A DNA stretch of 64,000 nucleotides from positions 46,426,015 through 46,490,014 of the forward strand of contig NC_060060.1 in NCBI RefSeq assembly GCF_020283565.1, read 5' to 3'. This stretch comes from Trifolium pratense (taxonomy: Eukaryota > Streptophyta > Magnoliopsida > Fabales > Fabaceae). The position numbers were made by a program, and so were the translations under genes. Shown here one piece after another: positions 34,922 through 45,550 of this stretch; the first letter of the stretch is position 1, and every line of letters starts with the position of its first letter. The notes beneath the pieces were generated by a model. It was not told the DNA's origin, ran no database searches, and saw only the letters and a program-made list of their open reading frames with translations.

Positions 34922-35179
34922 CTCCCTCGTGCCAAAATATAAGACCTAGTTGACCATTGTACGTATGTCAATGCACAATTTTGATCACTAATATCTTTAA
35001 TTGTCTATTAGTAAATATTAATAAAACTTGATGTTTTGAAAATACCCATCAAAACAAATCAAACAATATCTTATATGCTAATATTTACATTTATATATTA
35101 TTAAGAAAATAGGGTCAAAGCAAGATAAATGAATAGTGCATTTAGTCAAACGAGGTCTTATAAAATGGGACGGAGGGAG
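34922..35179. mobile_element. Stowaway-like MITE with empty site in copy B
   Basis: The ends CTCCCTCGTGCC and GGACGGAGGGAG are flanked by TA. Copy B of the segmental duplication reads straight through as GAATATGTATTTATTG at about 54198-54213, the pre-insertion site. Confidence 0.9.
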
Positions 35180-35226
35180 TATTTATTGATGATGATGTGT
35201 TTTATTGTATTTTAAATTTACAATAT

Positions 35227-35415
35227 ACTCCCTCCGTTCAAAAATATAAGAACTAGTTTGACTATTGGACGTATGCCAACGCACAATTTTGATCATTAAT
35301 AACTTTAATTGTCTATTAGTAAAAACTATAAAACCTTGATATTTTGAAAATACTCATCAAAACAAATCAAACAAGATCTTATATGCTAATATTTATATCT
35401 ATATATTATTAAAAA
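35227..35415. mobile_element. Stowaway-like MITE, right end missing
   Basis: It begins CTCCCTCCGTTCAAAAAT and is similar to 34922-35179. It breaks off at a TIR-like sequence (GGCTTAACTACATATTTGG) near 35418. Confidence 0.65.
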
Positions 35416-36060
35416 AAGGCTTAACTACATATTTGGTCCGTTACGTTTATTTTAGGTTTCAATTTGGTCCCTTACGTTTAAAAAGTATCAATTTGGTCCC
35501 TTACGTTTATTTTAGGTTTCAAGTTAGTCTTTTCCGTTAGTTTTGTGAAACATTCGACCTACAAATATTAGGCAGTTGAAATATTTGTGAAACATTCAAA
35601 ATCAAGAGAGAAAAAGACAATCTAATTTCATTTTGATAGAAGATTAATAGTAGTTAATTAAATAATTATTAGGTAGTAGTTTATTAATAATTTAGGTATT
35701 AATAGTATTTATATTATTAGTTGGACTTTACTTGAATTGTTAGTTAATTGGGCCTTTAAGCCCATCTAAGGTTTTATCCATTTAGAAGTAATATAAATGT
35801 AGTGTTGAACATAAATCAAAGTAATGAATGAAAATGAAGTCTTTTATTTATCTTTGTTTATTTACATTTCTTTATTGCTTTCTTAGGTTTAGCTTAGTGT
35901 AGCTTGATAGAACTTCAACTCTCTATCACATTTCGTTACTAACATTTTAGAGTACAAAATCAAAGTTACAAAGTGCGTGAAATTAAGAAATAAAAAAATT
36001 AAAAATATGATTATCGGTTGCTACTGGGAGAACTCACTACATATCATATGATGTTTGTCT
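35416..36060. other. Repeat-derived intergenic DNA
   Basis: 35418-35560 has three imperfect repeats of TTTGGTCCCTTACGTTTA, typical of Mutator-like TIRs. 35640-35940 resembles a short solo LTR, ending near CTCTATCACA. No gene is seen. Confidence 0.35.
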
Positions 36061-36066
36061 GCAAAA

Positions 36067-36273
36067 TCATATGACAATTTCATATCTCGTACAGTAGCCC
36101 TTCATGCATATATAAATAACGTTGTCGTCTATGTCATGATGTTTACACTCTCTAAAAGATGTACATTTGACGGATGTTACAAAAATTTTCAGATTACCGG
36201 TAGCCTCCATTGTAGTAAGAAACAGAAAATTAAATAAAATTATTGTGGAAATTAAGATGAGAGTTTTAACCAT
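36067..36273 (-). CDS. NCR-like peptide, four-cysteine, intronless
   Basis: One open frame of 68 residues starts MVKTLILISTIILFNFLFL, a signal peptide of NCR type. The C-terminal half has cysteines spaced C-x5-C-x12-C-x4-C (KCTSFREC, then ICMKGYC). Unlike the other NCR genes here there is no intron between the signal peptide and the mature part. The start at 36273 was chosen because the MVKTL sequence aligns with the relic exon at 36749. The lack of an intron could mean retroposition, exact intron loss or a fused exon. Expression is not testable from sequence. Confidence 0.65.
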   Translation of the reverse strand: MVKTLILISTIILFNFLFLTTMEATGNLKIFVTSVKCTSFRECKHHDIDDNVIYICMKGYCTRYEIVI

Positions 36274-36990
36274 TTTTTTCCTCTTCGTATGATATAACAA
36301 GTATCATACGGCTTGATCAATTTATAGTGTATAAAGCTCATGCAACAATTTCAAAAAAAAAAAAAAAATTTTAGCATTTAAGGTGATCAATGAGTTGTAT
36401 TTGCCCATTTAGAACACTTAATTAGTATCTTTTCGGTATAGATCAAAGTTTTAAGTTTGTCCCTTAAACACACTTAGTGAAGGGGGTTACGTAAAAAACT
36501 TTCTAATCATTAGAATTCATTATTTTTTAGGGTTAAATAAGTTTTTGGTCTCGATCTATAAATATTTCAAATTTTGGTTTTGGTCTGTATAAAATATTTC
36601 AACATGGTCCCAAAAATAGTTTAGTAAATAGTTTAAAGTCAACACGTGTGTATCCTTCAAAAATTTATCAAAAACGAGTTTATAGGAACTAAAAGAAATA
36701 GGAAAAGAATTAAAGTTATAGCAGGAATAAACTTGAGAGTTTTAACCATATGTTTTTTTCTCTTCGTATATAACGAATAGAATAAGATTTGATAAATTTA
36801 TAGTGTATCAAGCTGATCAAATGTTAAAAACAATTAAATATTTTTACCACTTAAGTTGATTAATGTCTTCTATTTGCCCCTAAGAATACTATGTAAATGT
36901 GTCTCTTCGGTAGATCAATGTGTTGAGTTTGTCCCTCAAACACACTTATTAGTGATGGAGTAACATAAGAAACTTCCTAATCATTAGAAT
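36274..36990. repeat. Tandem duplication of an NCR 5' region
   Basis: 36255-36520 and 36730-36995 align along their length (TTTATAGTGTAT, GTTTGTCCCT, CTAATCATTAGAATTCATTA). The copies are the upstream regions of the NCR gene at 36273 and of the relic at 36749. Confidence 0.7.
36650..36749 (-). pseudogene. NCR signal-peptide exon relic
   Basis: From ATG at 36749-36747 the frame reads MVKTLKFIPAITLILFLFLL, an NCR-type signal peptide. It then runs to a stop without a donor site or a cysteine-rich exon. Confidence 0.55.
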
Positions 36991-36995
36991 TCATT

Positions 36996-37796
36996 ATTTA
37001 TTTTAATGTGAGAAATAAGTTTTTTTGTCCTTAAAAATATCTCAAAAATGTTTTAGGCCCCGTTTGAATAAACAGCTTATAGAAATATTTATAGTATTAT
37101 AACTTATAATACGAGAGCTTATATCATAAGCATATTTAATAAGTTATTTATGTTTGGATGTGTATATTAAAAAGTCTTTACATAAATTGAAGTGTTTGGA
37201 TAGATGTGTCATTATATAAGCAATTATAAATTTTAGATTGATTCAAAAAGATAAATTAAAAAAAATTAAAAAATAAGTGGGATATTTTTAAAAAGATAAG
37301 TATGAAGAAGAAAAAAAAACCTTTAAGATAAGTTTAAGATTGACTTAAAAGATAAATTTTAATATATATATGTTAATATTGTTTAGAATGGAGCGCAGGA
37401 ATCAAAGTGAGTACTTTTTCACAACCTCCATGTTAAGCCCAATAATAGGGCATATTATAAGTGGTTATTAAAATATCGAATAAATAGCTAATGAAAATGT
37501 TATAAAATTTTTGACCCTCTTAGGATTGGCTTATTTTTTAAGATTGTGAAAACTTATCTAGTAAAGACTAGAAGAAGACAATCAAGATTAAATCTTGGGA
37601 ACCCTCTTTTGATTGTTGCACATCGGGCGGTTAGCAATTTTGTTTTCTCTTTCCTTTTCATTTTTTGCATAGTTGAAATTCTTTATTTCCAATTCTTTTA
37701 TCATTCTTTTTAACGTTTGCATCGTTAACATTAAGGATTGGCTTGTAATCAGTTGATGATGTCAGGGTGTTTAGGTCGGGATATGAAGGGGTCAGG
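36996..37796. other. Intergenic DNA, no gene
   Basis: CCCCGTTTGAATAAACAGC near 37070 looks like one end of a Tourist-like MITE, but the other end was not found. The remainder is AT-rich with no domain signal. Confidence 0.4.
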
Positions 37797-38160
37797 TTTT
37801 TTTTTATTTTATTTTAATTTTTATAAGTAAAATTTGAATTATAAGAAGTATAAAGAGTACTCAACCCTTACAATTCAAAGGCAAACACCTTATATGCTTT
37901 GAAAGCAAGTTACAAGGTTGTTACACCAATCAAAGAAATCAAAAGTAACATTGCTCCTAAACCGTCCTATAAATCAAAACCACGCAATGTAAATAATTTG
38001 GTCCACTATAGATGCAACATTGACACAAGCTCCTCTAAATAATATGTTATTACGAATGCGCCATATACTCCACGTCATTGCCAACCAAATGATATGACGA
38101 AACCTCTTATTAATTTTTCCTATGCAAAATGATTTGAAACAGTAACCATGGGGATGCAAT
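37797..38160 (-). mobile_element. LINE remnant, 5'-truncated
   Basis: On the minus strand the frame contains RFRHIIWLAMTWSIWRIRNN, the zinc-binding reverse transcriptase tail (zf-RVT) of plant L1 elements. It ends in an A-run at 37808-37797. Confidence 0.65.
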
Positions 38161-38221
38161 TTTATTAAGCTATATTTGGTAAACTGATTGCAAGTAATAT
38201 GAGATCAAATTTTATTTCCTT

Positions 38222-40689
38222 TGATAGTTTTATTTATAGTTGTATATGATTAGGCTCATGTGTATAATAGAATTAGCAATATCTGAGGCATAAGTTTAGG
38301 AGCTAACAAAAGCCTCCTCTTGTATATAAACTATGACATATTTGAGGAATAGAAAACGTGAATTAATCATTTTTACATGGTATCTAGAGCCTAACAACCC
38401 TAAGGCTAAAAATACCTGGCGGTTGTTATGGAAGGAGAAAAAGATCCAAAATCTTATGCGCTTGTGACAGGAGATGATCAATCTCAGAAGAAAAAGCCAT
38501 CACCCTAGTTATGATCTCAACTCCAATGATAACCCTGGATGTGTGATCACGCAAGTGCAATTGCGGGGTGAAAACTATGATAGATGGTCTAGAGCTGTGA
38601 AGACATCCTTGAGAGCAAGGAGAAAATGAGGGTTCATTGATGGAACCATCAAGAAACTTGAAGAAGAATCCTCTATGATAGAGGATTGGTGGACTGTTCA
38701 AGCCATGTTGGTGTCATGGATCTTGAATACAGTTGAAAGTAGTCTTCAGACTACCATGTCCTATTTTGAAACCGCTATGGAACTTTGGGACGACATAAAG
38801 GAGAGATTTGATGTTGTGAATGGCCCACACATTCAGCAACTCAAATCAGAATTGGCTCAATGCAAACAAGGACGTTTGTCCATGGTGGCCTACTATGGAA
38901 AATTGAAGTCTCTGTGGGATGATTTAGCAAACTATGAAAAAGCATTGACCTGCACTTGCAAGAGGTGCACATGCGGTATTCAAACAAAACTTGAAAAACG
39001 CAGAGAAGAGGAACACTGTCACGTGTTTTTTATGGGCTTAGATGATATGATGTATGGAACTGGGCGTTCCAATTTGCTAGCCACCGACCCCATGCCATCT
39101 TTAAATAAGATGTACTCTATTCTGGTGCAAGAAGAACGAATTCAACCTATCACACGAGGAAAAGAAGAAAGAACAGAAGTGATGGCCTTGGCAGTTCAAG
39201 CAAGTGCAAAGATGAAGGGGCGTGAGATCAAGAATGATTCTGCTTGTACACACTGCAACAAACCAGGTCATGATGAAGCAGGTTGCTTCCAGCTGATTGG
39301 ATACCCAGAATGGTGGGGTGAACATCCTAGAAATGATGGAAAAGCCGGAGGACGAGGAAGAGGGAAGAATCGCACCAGAGGCACTGATCCAACAACGGAC
39401 GTGCACAAATGGGCCCAGCGCGTGCACATGCTGTCCAGAACTTGGGATCCAACGGTGGAGATATAGAGAACTCCGTGATGACATGATTAAGCAAAGAGCT
39501 AGTGGCAAACTCTAGTAGAAATGCTTAACACTTCAAAAGTTACTTCAAATGAAAGCATGACTGGTAAGACTAAACTTAATGTTTGGATCCTCGATAGTGG
39601 AGCATCTAATCATATGACAGGATGTTTACAAAACTTATCCGATGTGAGGGAAGTAGTCGGATGTCCCATTGGACTTCCTAACGGACAAACTGCCATGTCA
39701 ACTAAGGAAGGAACAATGAGGCTTGCTGATGATTTAATACTTAAAAATGTTCTTTATGTTCCTCAGTTGAATTGCAATTTAATTTCAATATCACAATTGT
39801 CAAATGAATCCAATTGTAATGTTCAATTTACCGCTAACCTGTGTTCTATATAGGACCACACTTCGAAGATGGTGATTGGAGCGGGTGAACGAAGGGATGT
39901 ACTCTACTTCTTCCGGGAGGTTCTGAAAGTAAAAGCGTAAAAGGTTGAATTCATCTTGGAAAACTAGAAGTATGACACCAACGCTTAGGACATCCATCTT
40001 GGAAGTATGACACCAACGCTTAGGACATCCATCTTGGAAAACTACTCGGTTAGTCTCTAATTGTAGTGGAAGTAGAGTTAGTGAATTGAAAAATAAAGTT
40101 TGTGATACATGCCAAAGAGCTAAACCAACTAGAGAAACATTTCCATTGAGTAATAAACATGCTTCTGATGTATTTGATTTGATACATTGTGACTTGTGGG
40201 GAGCATATAAAATTCCTTCTTCTTATGGTGTTTCACATTTTATTACTGTTCTCGATGATTGATCGCGTGCAGTTTGGATTTTGTTACTAGTTGATAAGAA
40301 GGAAGTGTCACAGACACCAACAATTTTTTTTCCTATGGTTGAAAGGCAATATAATAAAAAAGTCAAAATTGTAAGAAGCGATAATGGAACTGAATTTATT
40401 TGCATGAAAAAGTACTTTCTTGAACATGGGATGATTTTCCAATCTTCTTGCACCGGAACACCCCAACAAAATGGTAGAGTCAAAAGAAAGCATCGCCATA
40501 TGTGGCACGAGCTTTGCGGTTCCAAGGAAATTTGCCTATTGATTTTTGGGGTGAATGTATCTTGACAACGGGATACTTAATTAATCGAACTCCAAGCTCC
40601 AATTTAAAAGGAAAAAGCCCATCTGAAGTATTACATGGACATGCACCATGTTATACTTCATCTGCGTGTTTTTGGTTCTTTATGTTTCG
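38222..40689 (+). mobile_element. Copia-type retrotransposon remnant (LTR, gag, protease, integrase)
   Basis: A short LTR (about 38222-38377) ends TTTTTACA, followed by the primer binding site TGGTATCTAGAGC (38378-38390; one base inserted compared with TGGTATCAGAGC). The gag region (from about 38429, with several stops) includes VQLRGENYD and a CCHC knuckle, CTHCNKPGHDEAGC, near 39244-39285. The protease motif WILDSGASNHM is at about 39583-39615. The integrase shows HQRLGHPSW, VRSDNGTEF and GTPQQNGR. Frame breaks occur at 39480-39520, 39850 and 40261. A 35-bp tandem duplication lies in the GAG-pre-integrase region (39969-40038). Reverse transcriptase is missing because another element starts at 40690. 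Confidence 0.9.
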
Positions 40690-42755
40690 TGTAACACTCA
40701 AACCCATTATTTAAATAGTTCTTCCTTTATTAAAATCTTTTTCAAAATACGCAACGGAAAGTCACAAAAATGTTATTATAAAATCATAGTTCAAGTATTA
40801 CATTCTTCGCAAAAACGATACTAATACAATTAATTAGTAAAACTGCTCGTTTATACAAAATAAATCCTCTTTATAAAGATACATTTTCCAAAGTAAATAC
40901 AAATAGTCATGAAGGACACTATATACTAAAAACAACCATTTTTCCGTGTCACAATCAGAGCGGAGCTTTACCGACGACCCAACATCGATAAACACATAAC
41001 CTGTGAATCTGAACCCCCAAAGGTCCAGCACATAACACATAAAAGAGAGTTAGAAATTATAAACATAATATACAATTGCAAGTAATATACTTAACACTTA
41101 ACCACACTATCATGCATTTTCTAACTCATCCATATACTTCATTAATCTCATTCAATTAGGAGTTACAACACAATTGTACCCACACTTCATTTATAAGTAT
41201 ACATCATTAATTTCATTTAATTATAAGCTACAAGAAGTTATAATCAAATATCAATCATAATCCACAAACATCAAACATTTTCAATTATGTGTCACATATC
41301 AATTATCTCCAAAATGTACATATAGCCTAATGCATTCTAATGCTAGAATCTTCATGCCATGTCCCCTAGACATATCTAATGTGTATGATACCATCTTTTT
41401 TATTAGAGTATCTCACCTCTAATATCCTTCTTTATCGGATAAATATAATATGATATTCTTCTTTATTGGAATATTCAATATCATATATAATTCATGAATG
41501 CATGATGTATTTCATGAATTCACTCACAATCAATAGCATTAAGCTCTTCATTTATAATGTGGAACACTATCCAACATTTCGTATTTATTAAGATAACACT
41601 ATACCTCAATATCCTTCTTTATTATGAGTATACAATTCCTAATATTTTTCTTTATTAAGTTGATTCACATCTTAATATTCTTCTTTATTATTTAAACAAA
41701 CATCATCAACACACTCACTAACGATTCATCAACGGAAATCAACAACAAACATCATTACTCAACAACAATACAATTAATCATGGTTACAAACGCTTAATTG
41801 CATGTTAAGATACGTTAAACCCATGTTACAAGTGTCTAATTGCACTTTAAAACATCAACAAAATAAGTCAGGCTCAGTACTGCTCGCTAAGCGAAGTTTG
41901 GCGAGGACTGGCGAGTCTGATTAGTGCAAAAACAGTTTCTGGCGAGAACTGGCGAGCAGACGGTCGCCAACTCTCGCTAAGCGAGTGCCTGCAGACAGGA
42001 AAACTCTGCATCGCGATTTTGAGATCAAATCGACCCAAAACCCTTTTTTTTTTTGTTCCAGATCCCAAAAGATGTTGTTTTCAAGTGTAATCAATACACA
42101 TAAACACAAAAGAACGGTTCATTTCACCGATCTACAACATATACATCGAAAAAGTAATGATTTATCATTTTTACTCAAAAACCACAAAACTCATTGTTCT
42201 TGCTCAAACATAGACAAATTCCCACTTTTTAACCCACAAATTCATTTAAACAACATGCTAAGAATATATTAAACATGTTTTAATCATTAGATTTCACTTT
42301 TGTTTAGAAAATTTCCCCAAACCAAAAACGAAAATGAGTGGAGAAAGTTCGGGTACGGAGAAATTGACATTCTTCCCTTTCTCGTATCACCCACGATTAT
42401 GAAATCTAATCCCTTACCTTAGATCGATGAAATCTCGAGTCCTTCTACTGATCTCAAGCTTTTCCTCTTCTTACCCTAGCTTTCCTCTCCACTTCTCTCT
42501 TACTTCTTGATCACAAAAGAAAGAAAAAAATGAACTTCTCTCTTTACCTTGGGCTTAAGTAGTCCCCCCCCCCCCCATATGTGTCTAAGGCGGTCAAAAG
42601 CCCAATAGCACAGTCCAACACGCGTTAATTCTCATAAACTCGCTCGTTAACTAAAGTTCTCGATAAATAATTATTCGCTACTAAATTAATTAAAAGTTAT
42701 CGCAACAATTAATTAAACACATAAAAAGCGAATAATAAAAAATTGGGTCGTTACA
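40690..42755 (-). mobile_element. Large LTR of a Gypsy-type (Tekay/Del-like) element
   Basis: It runs TGTAACACTC to GTCGTTACA, that is TG...CA. Directly outside at 42756-42775 lies, on the minus strand, a purine tract AAGTGGGGGAGAG, so this is the 3' LTR of a minus-strand element. At 2066 bp it is a long LTR. It contains CTCGCTAAGCGA twice (41883-41894 and 41974-41985) and repeated TGGCGAG. The Gypsy lineage is inferred from LTR style and tract. It interrupts the Copia element. Confidence 0.7.
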
Positions 42756-44100
42756 ACTCTCCCCCACTTAAAAGATTTCCGCCCTCAAAAATTACGCGAC
42801 TAAAATAACTCCGGATAACTCCTGTATCCGATTCTCCAACAAAATGCTCAAAACGCTACACATTACTAAGTTTGACAAAATTAGTCTATCCCAACTAAGG
42901 TTGAGAATAGGGCAGACAACCTACAGGCGCCTTCGGCTTGGCCTGTGTAAGCTTGGCTTGACCTGTTTATTAAAAATGTCAAGTTTAAACTTTGAAAAAA
43001 GTCTGTTTACATAAATAGGTCAGACTTTAGGCTCCATCTTCCCCGCTGCATTTTCTCATCTCAAACATTTTGTTTTTGTTCCATCAAATCTCAAACTCGT
43101 GTTTATTTATGAATTTACTTTACTCCAATGATATTTTTAATTCACGTGTTAATTTAAATTTCTCACCATCATAAAGGTACGACTAGATATCTTTTGTAAT
43201 GTTTTCTTTATCTATTTTGTTGAATATGTTAATGTGCAAATCATCCATAGGCTATCAAGGACTAATTTTGGTCGAAGAATCTAATTGATCACCTTAAATA
43301 GAATCTCCTTGCAACCAACTTTTATTCCATCTTAATGTTTGAACAATATATGTTTCGTAAAAGAATATTGCTATTTAATAAGAAAAATTTACACAAGAAA
43401 GAAAAAAATCTACTCAAATAAAGAATTTGACCAACTAAAAATTCGCTAACTATTCGTCAAAAGAAAAATAAAATAAAATTGACTAACCATATATAAAGGA
43501 GAGAGTGATTATAATTTGTAGCTGTTTAATGTTGCCACATATAATTTTTCTCTTTCTTCCACAAGTTTTTCTCATTAGATATCATTTTCCTTCGTAAAAT
43601 ATTCTCCTTTTTAAAATAATGTCTCTTCATAAAATATTTAATTTACAGTTCCACTCAAACCAACATAAAATAATATTAAATTAAAATATGAATGGTTAGG
43701 AAGAAGTATTAACTCTAATTAATCTATTTTAATGTCAAGTGATGAATTACATGATCTAAAGGGACAAATTAAACAAGATACATCAATATATAATTATTAT
43801 TTAAATTTTAATTTTAGTGCACGATAAATTTGTCGCAAAAAAAAAAAATTTAATTATCCAAAAGCATTTAGATGAGATGACGCAAGTTTCCTCTAACTTA
43901 ATCAAAGTCCCGAGTTCGATGTATGACTTAGGTATGTAGTATTGATAGAACCTTTGAGTTCCATAAGGCTCGAATGATTAATCTATACAGTTGTGCGCAG
44001 ATTATATAAAGTTTATGAAAAAATATTTAATTAATGTTTACCGAGATTTTTATTATATAAAGCTATGATCAATTTTCTATATTTTACAAGGTTAAAAAAA
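42756..44100. other. Polypurine tract remnant, repeats and NCR upstream region
   Basis: 42756-42890 is the residual internal end of the Gypsy-type element. 42905-43040 is a dispersed repeat (GGCTTGGCCTGTGTAAGC). 43590-43800 carries the conserved NCR upstream block. 43890-43935 has a tRNA-like B box (GAGTTCGATG). Confidence 0.45.
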
Positions 44101-44101
44101 A

Positions 44102-44422
44102 ATGAATAAAATTCTTAAGTTTGTTTATACTATAATACTTTTTGTTTCCCTATTTCTTGCCGTAGTAAAAGTTGGGGGTAAGCTTACCGGATTTTAATAA
44201 TATTTGTTCTTATTTTTTTTTTATGAGAAATATGTTCTTTTTTTTTTTGAATAATAAATGTTCTTATTTTATGTTTCAGGAAAGTGTATTTTTGATATGC
44301 ATTGTGCCCATATTTTGTGTAACCCCGAACAACACAAGGTTTGCATTCTAGGCAAATGTTATTGTATCAACAGGTTAAAATTAATTTTCATTTACCTCAA
44401 TCTCTTTAGATGCATGTCATAA
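44102..44422 (+). CDS. NCR peptide, six-cysteine, with extended C-terminus
   Basis: Exon 1 is 44102-44177 and exon 2 is 44280-44422, giving 72 residues. Exon 1 encodes the signal MNKILKFVYTIILFVSLFLA. The mature part begins GKCIFDMHC and has spacing C-x5-C-x4-C-x7-C-x4-C-x-C, identical to the gene at 22932-23230. After CYCINR the frame continues about 16 more codons (LKLIFIYLNLFRCMS), so the usual near-terminal stop is absent. CAACAG followed by GTTAAA could instead be a donor leading to a third exon. Role and compartment are as for the family: secreted to the symbiosome in nodules. Confidence 0.85.
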
Positions 44423-44584
44423 CGTTGTTACTTGTGATCTCATCTCTCTCACACTACCATATATTTGTATGAGCTTTTAAATTTATTTGATAGTTTTAGA
44501 TGCATGTCAAATATATTATGAGAGTTTTGCTACCTTCATTTCATTGTGATTTATACACATTTATTAGAAGTTGGTTTAAATTTA

Positions 44585-44765
44585 GGCTTAAATGCAGTTT
44601 TGGCCCCTCAAGTTTCACAATTGCTTGATTTTGGCTCCCCACATTTCAATTGCTTGATTTTAACCCTCTAAGTTTCACAATTACTTGATTTTAGCCCTCC
44701 AAGTTTCAATTGCTCGATTTTGGCCCCCAAGTTTACCCCCTTTTGCATTTGCTAGCCCCCCATTG
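44585..44765 (+). repeat. Four imperfect repeats, Mutator-like TIR style
   Basis: GGCTTAAATGCAGTTTTGGCCCC starts a run of four units built on CAAGTTTCAATTGCTTGATTTT. No matching second terminus was found. Confidence 0.5.
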
Positions 44766-45121
44766 ACTTTTAAGCCTTAAATTTATAATCGTTATTAACA
44801 ATTGAGATATTTGTTATCTCATAACATATTTCTTTTACCAATGATTGGTATTTTGCGTACTTTTTAATCCATAAAAATCATATCGATTAAATCATCAATA
44901 TGATCTCAGTCTTTTAAATTAATATTCTCCATATGGTAATGATCATAATCTTGAGTGGTCACGTTTTATATTTATTCTTAAATCTTAATGCAAGGTTATA
45001 TAATCATTGGAATCAAACTTTGTAGCCATAATTTTGGGGAAAAAAAACATAAAAGGTGTTTCATATATAATGATATATTAATTTAAAATAAAACATTTTA
45101 TATTAATGAAAAAAGAGTCAT
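44766..45121. other. Intergenic DNA, no gene
   Basis: AT-rich; nothing with coding or structural support. Confidence 0.4.
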
Positions 45122-45454
45122 GATCAAATGACATCAATGTGTTAAATTTTTTATACGACATCTATGATAGATCTTTATCGGATAATCATATTATAAAATC
45201 GACCGTTGGATTGAAAGATAATATATCATAGATCGTGTCAATAAAATATGACATCAATCAGAAATCGTTTGATACGTCAATGAAATACATCAAAATTACC
45301 ATCATACGAACTTTACAAACTGAGTTAATTTTTATAGGCATGATCTAAGTTATAATATATTTCAATCCAACGATCGATTTTGTGATACGATTATCCGATA
45401 AAGAATTATCGGAGGTGTCATATTAAAAAGTTTGACACAATGATATCATTTGAT
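45122..45454. mobile_element. Long-TIR MITE (GATCAAATGA family)
   Basis: The ends GATCAAATGACATCA and TGATATCATTTGATC, and long inner arms including CGACCGTTGGATTGAAA and its inverse, make most of the element one inverted repeat. It is related to 49991-50374. No clear target duplication is seen. Confidence 0.65.
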
Positions 45455-45550
45455 CCTTCTCAACCCCTATCACAAATCTCTCTCTCTCTCTCCCTCCCTA
45501 GTGTTCCATTTAATTTGTCATATTGCTACCGTTGTTTATTTGTTGGATAC

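Larger units (their letters stand above)
31852..35240. repeat. Segmental duplication, copy A (MIR399 pair)
   Basis: Blocks shared with copy B (A to B): 31852-31973 to 49151-49262; 32405-32470 to 49860-49922; 32790-32970 to 50425-50825; 33040-33240 to 51390-51570; 33460-34870 to 51690-52880; 34885-35240 to 54160-54290. Order and orientation are the same, and gaps are filled by different insertions in each copy. Confidence 0.85.

Noticed and set aside
39101..39508. 135-codon antisense frame
   Set aside because: Shadow of the Copia gag reading frame on the other strand.
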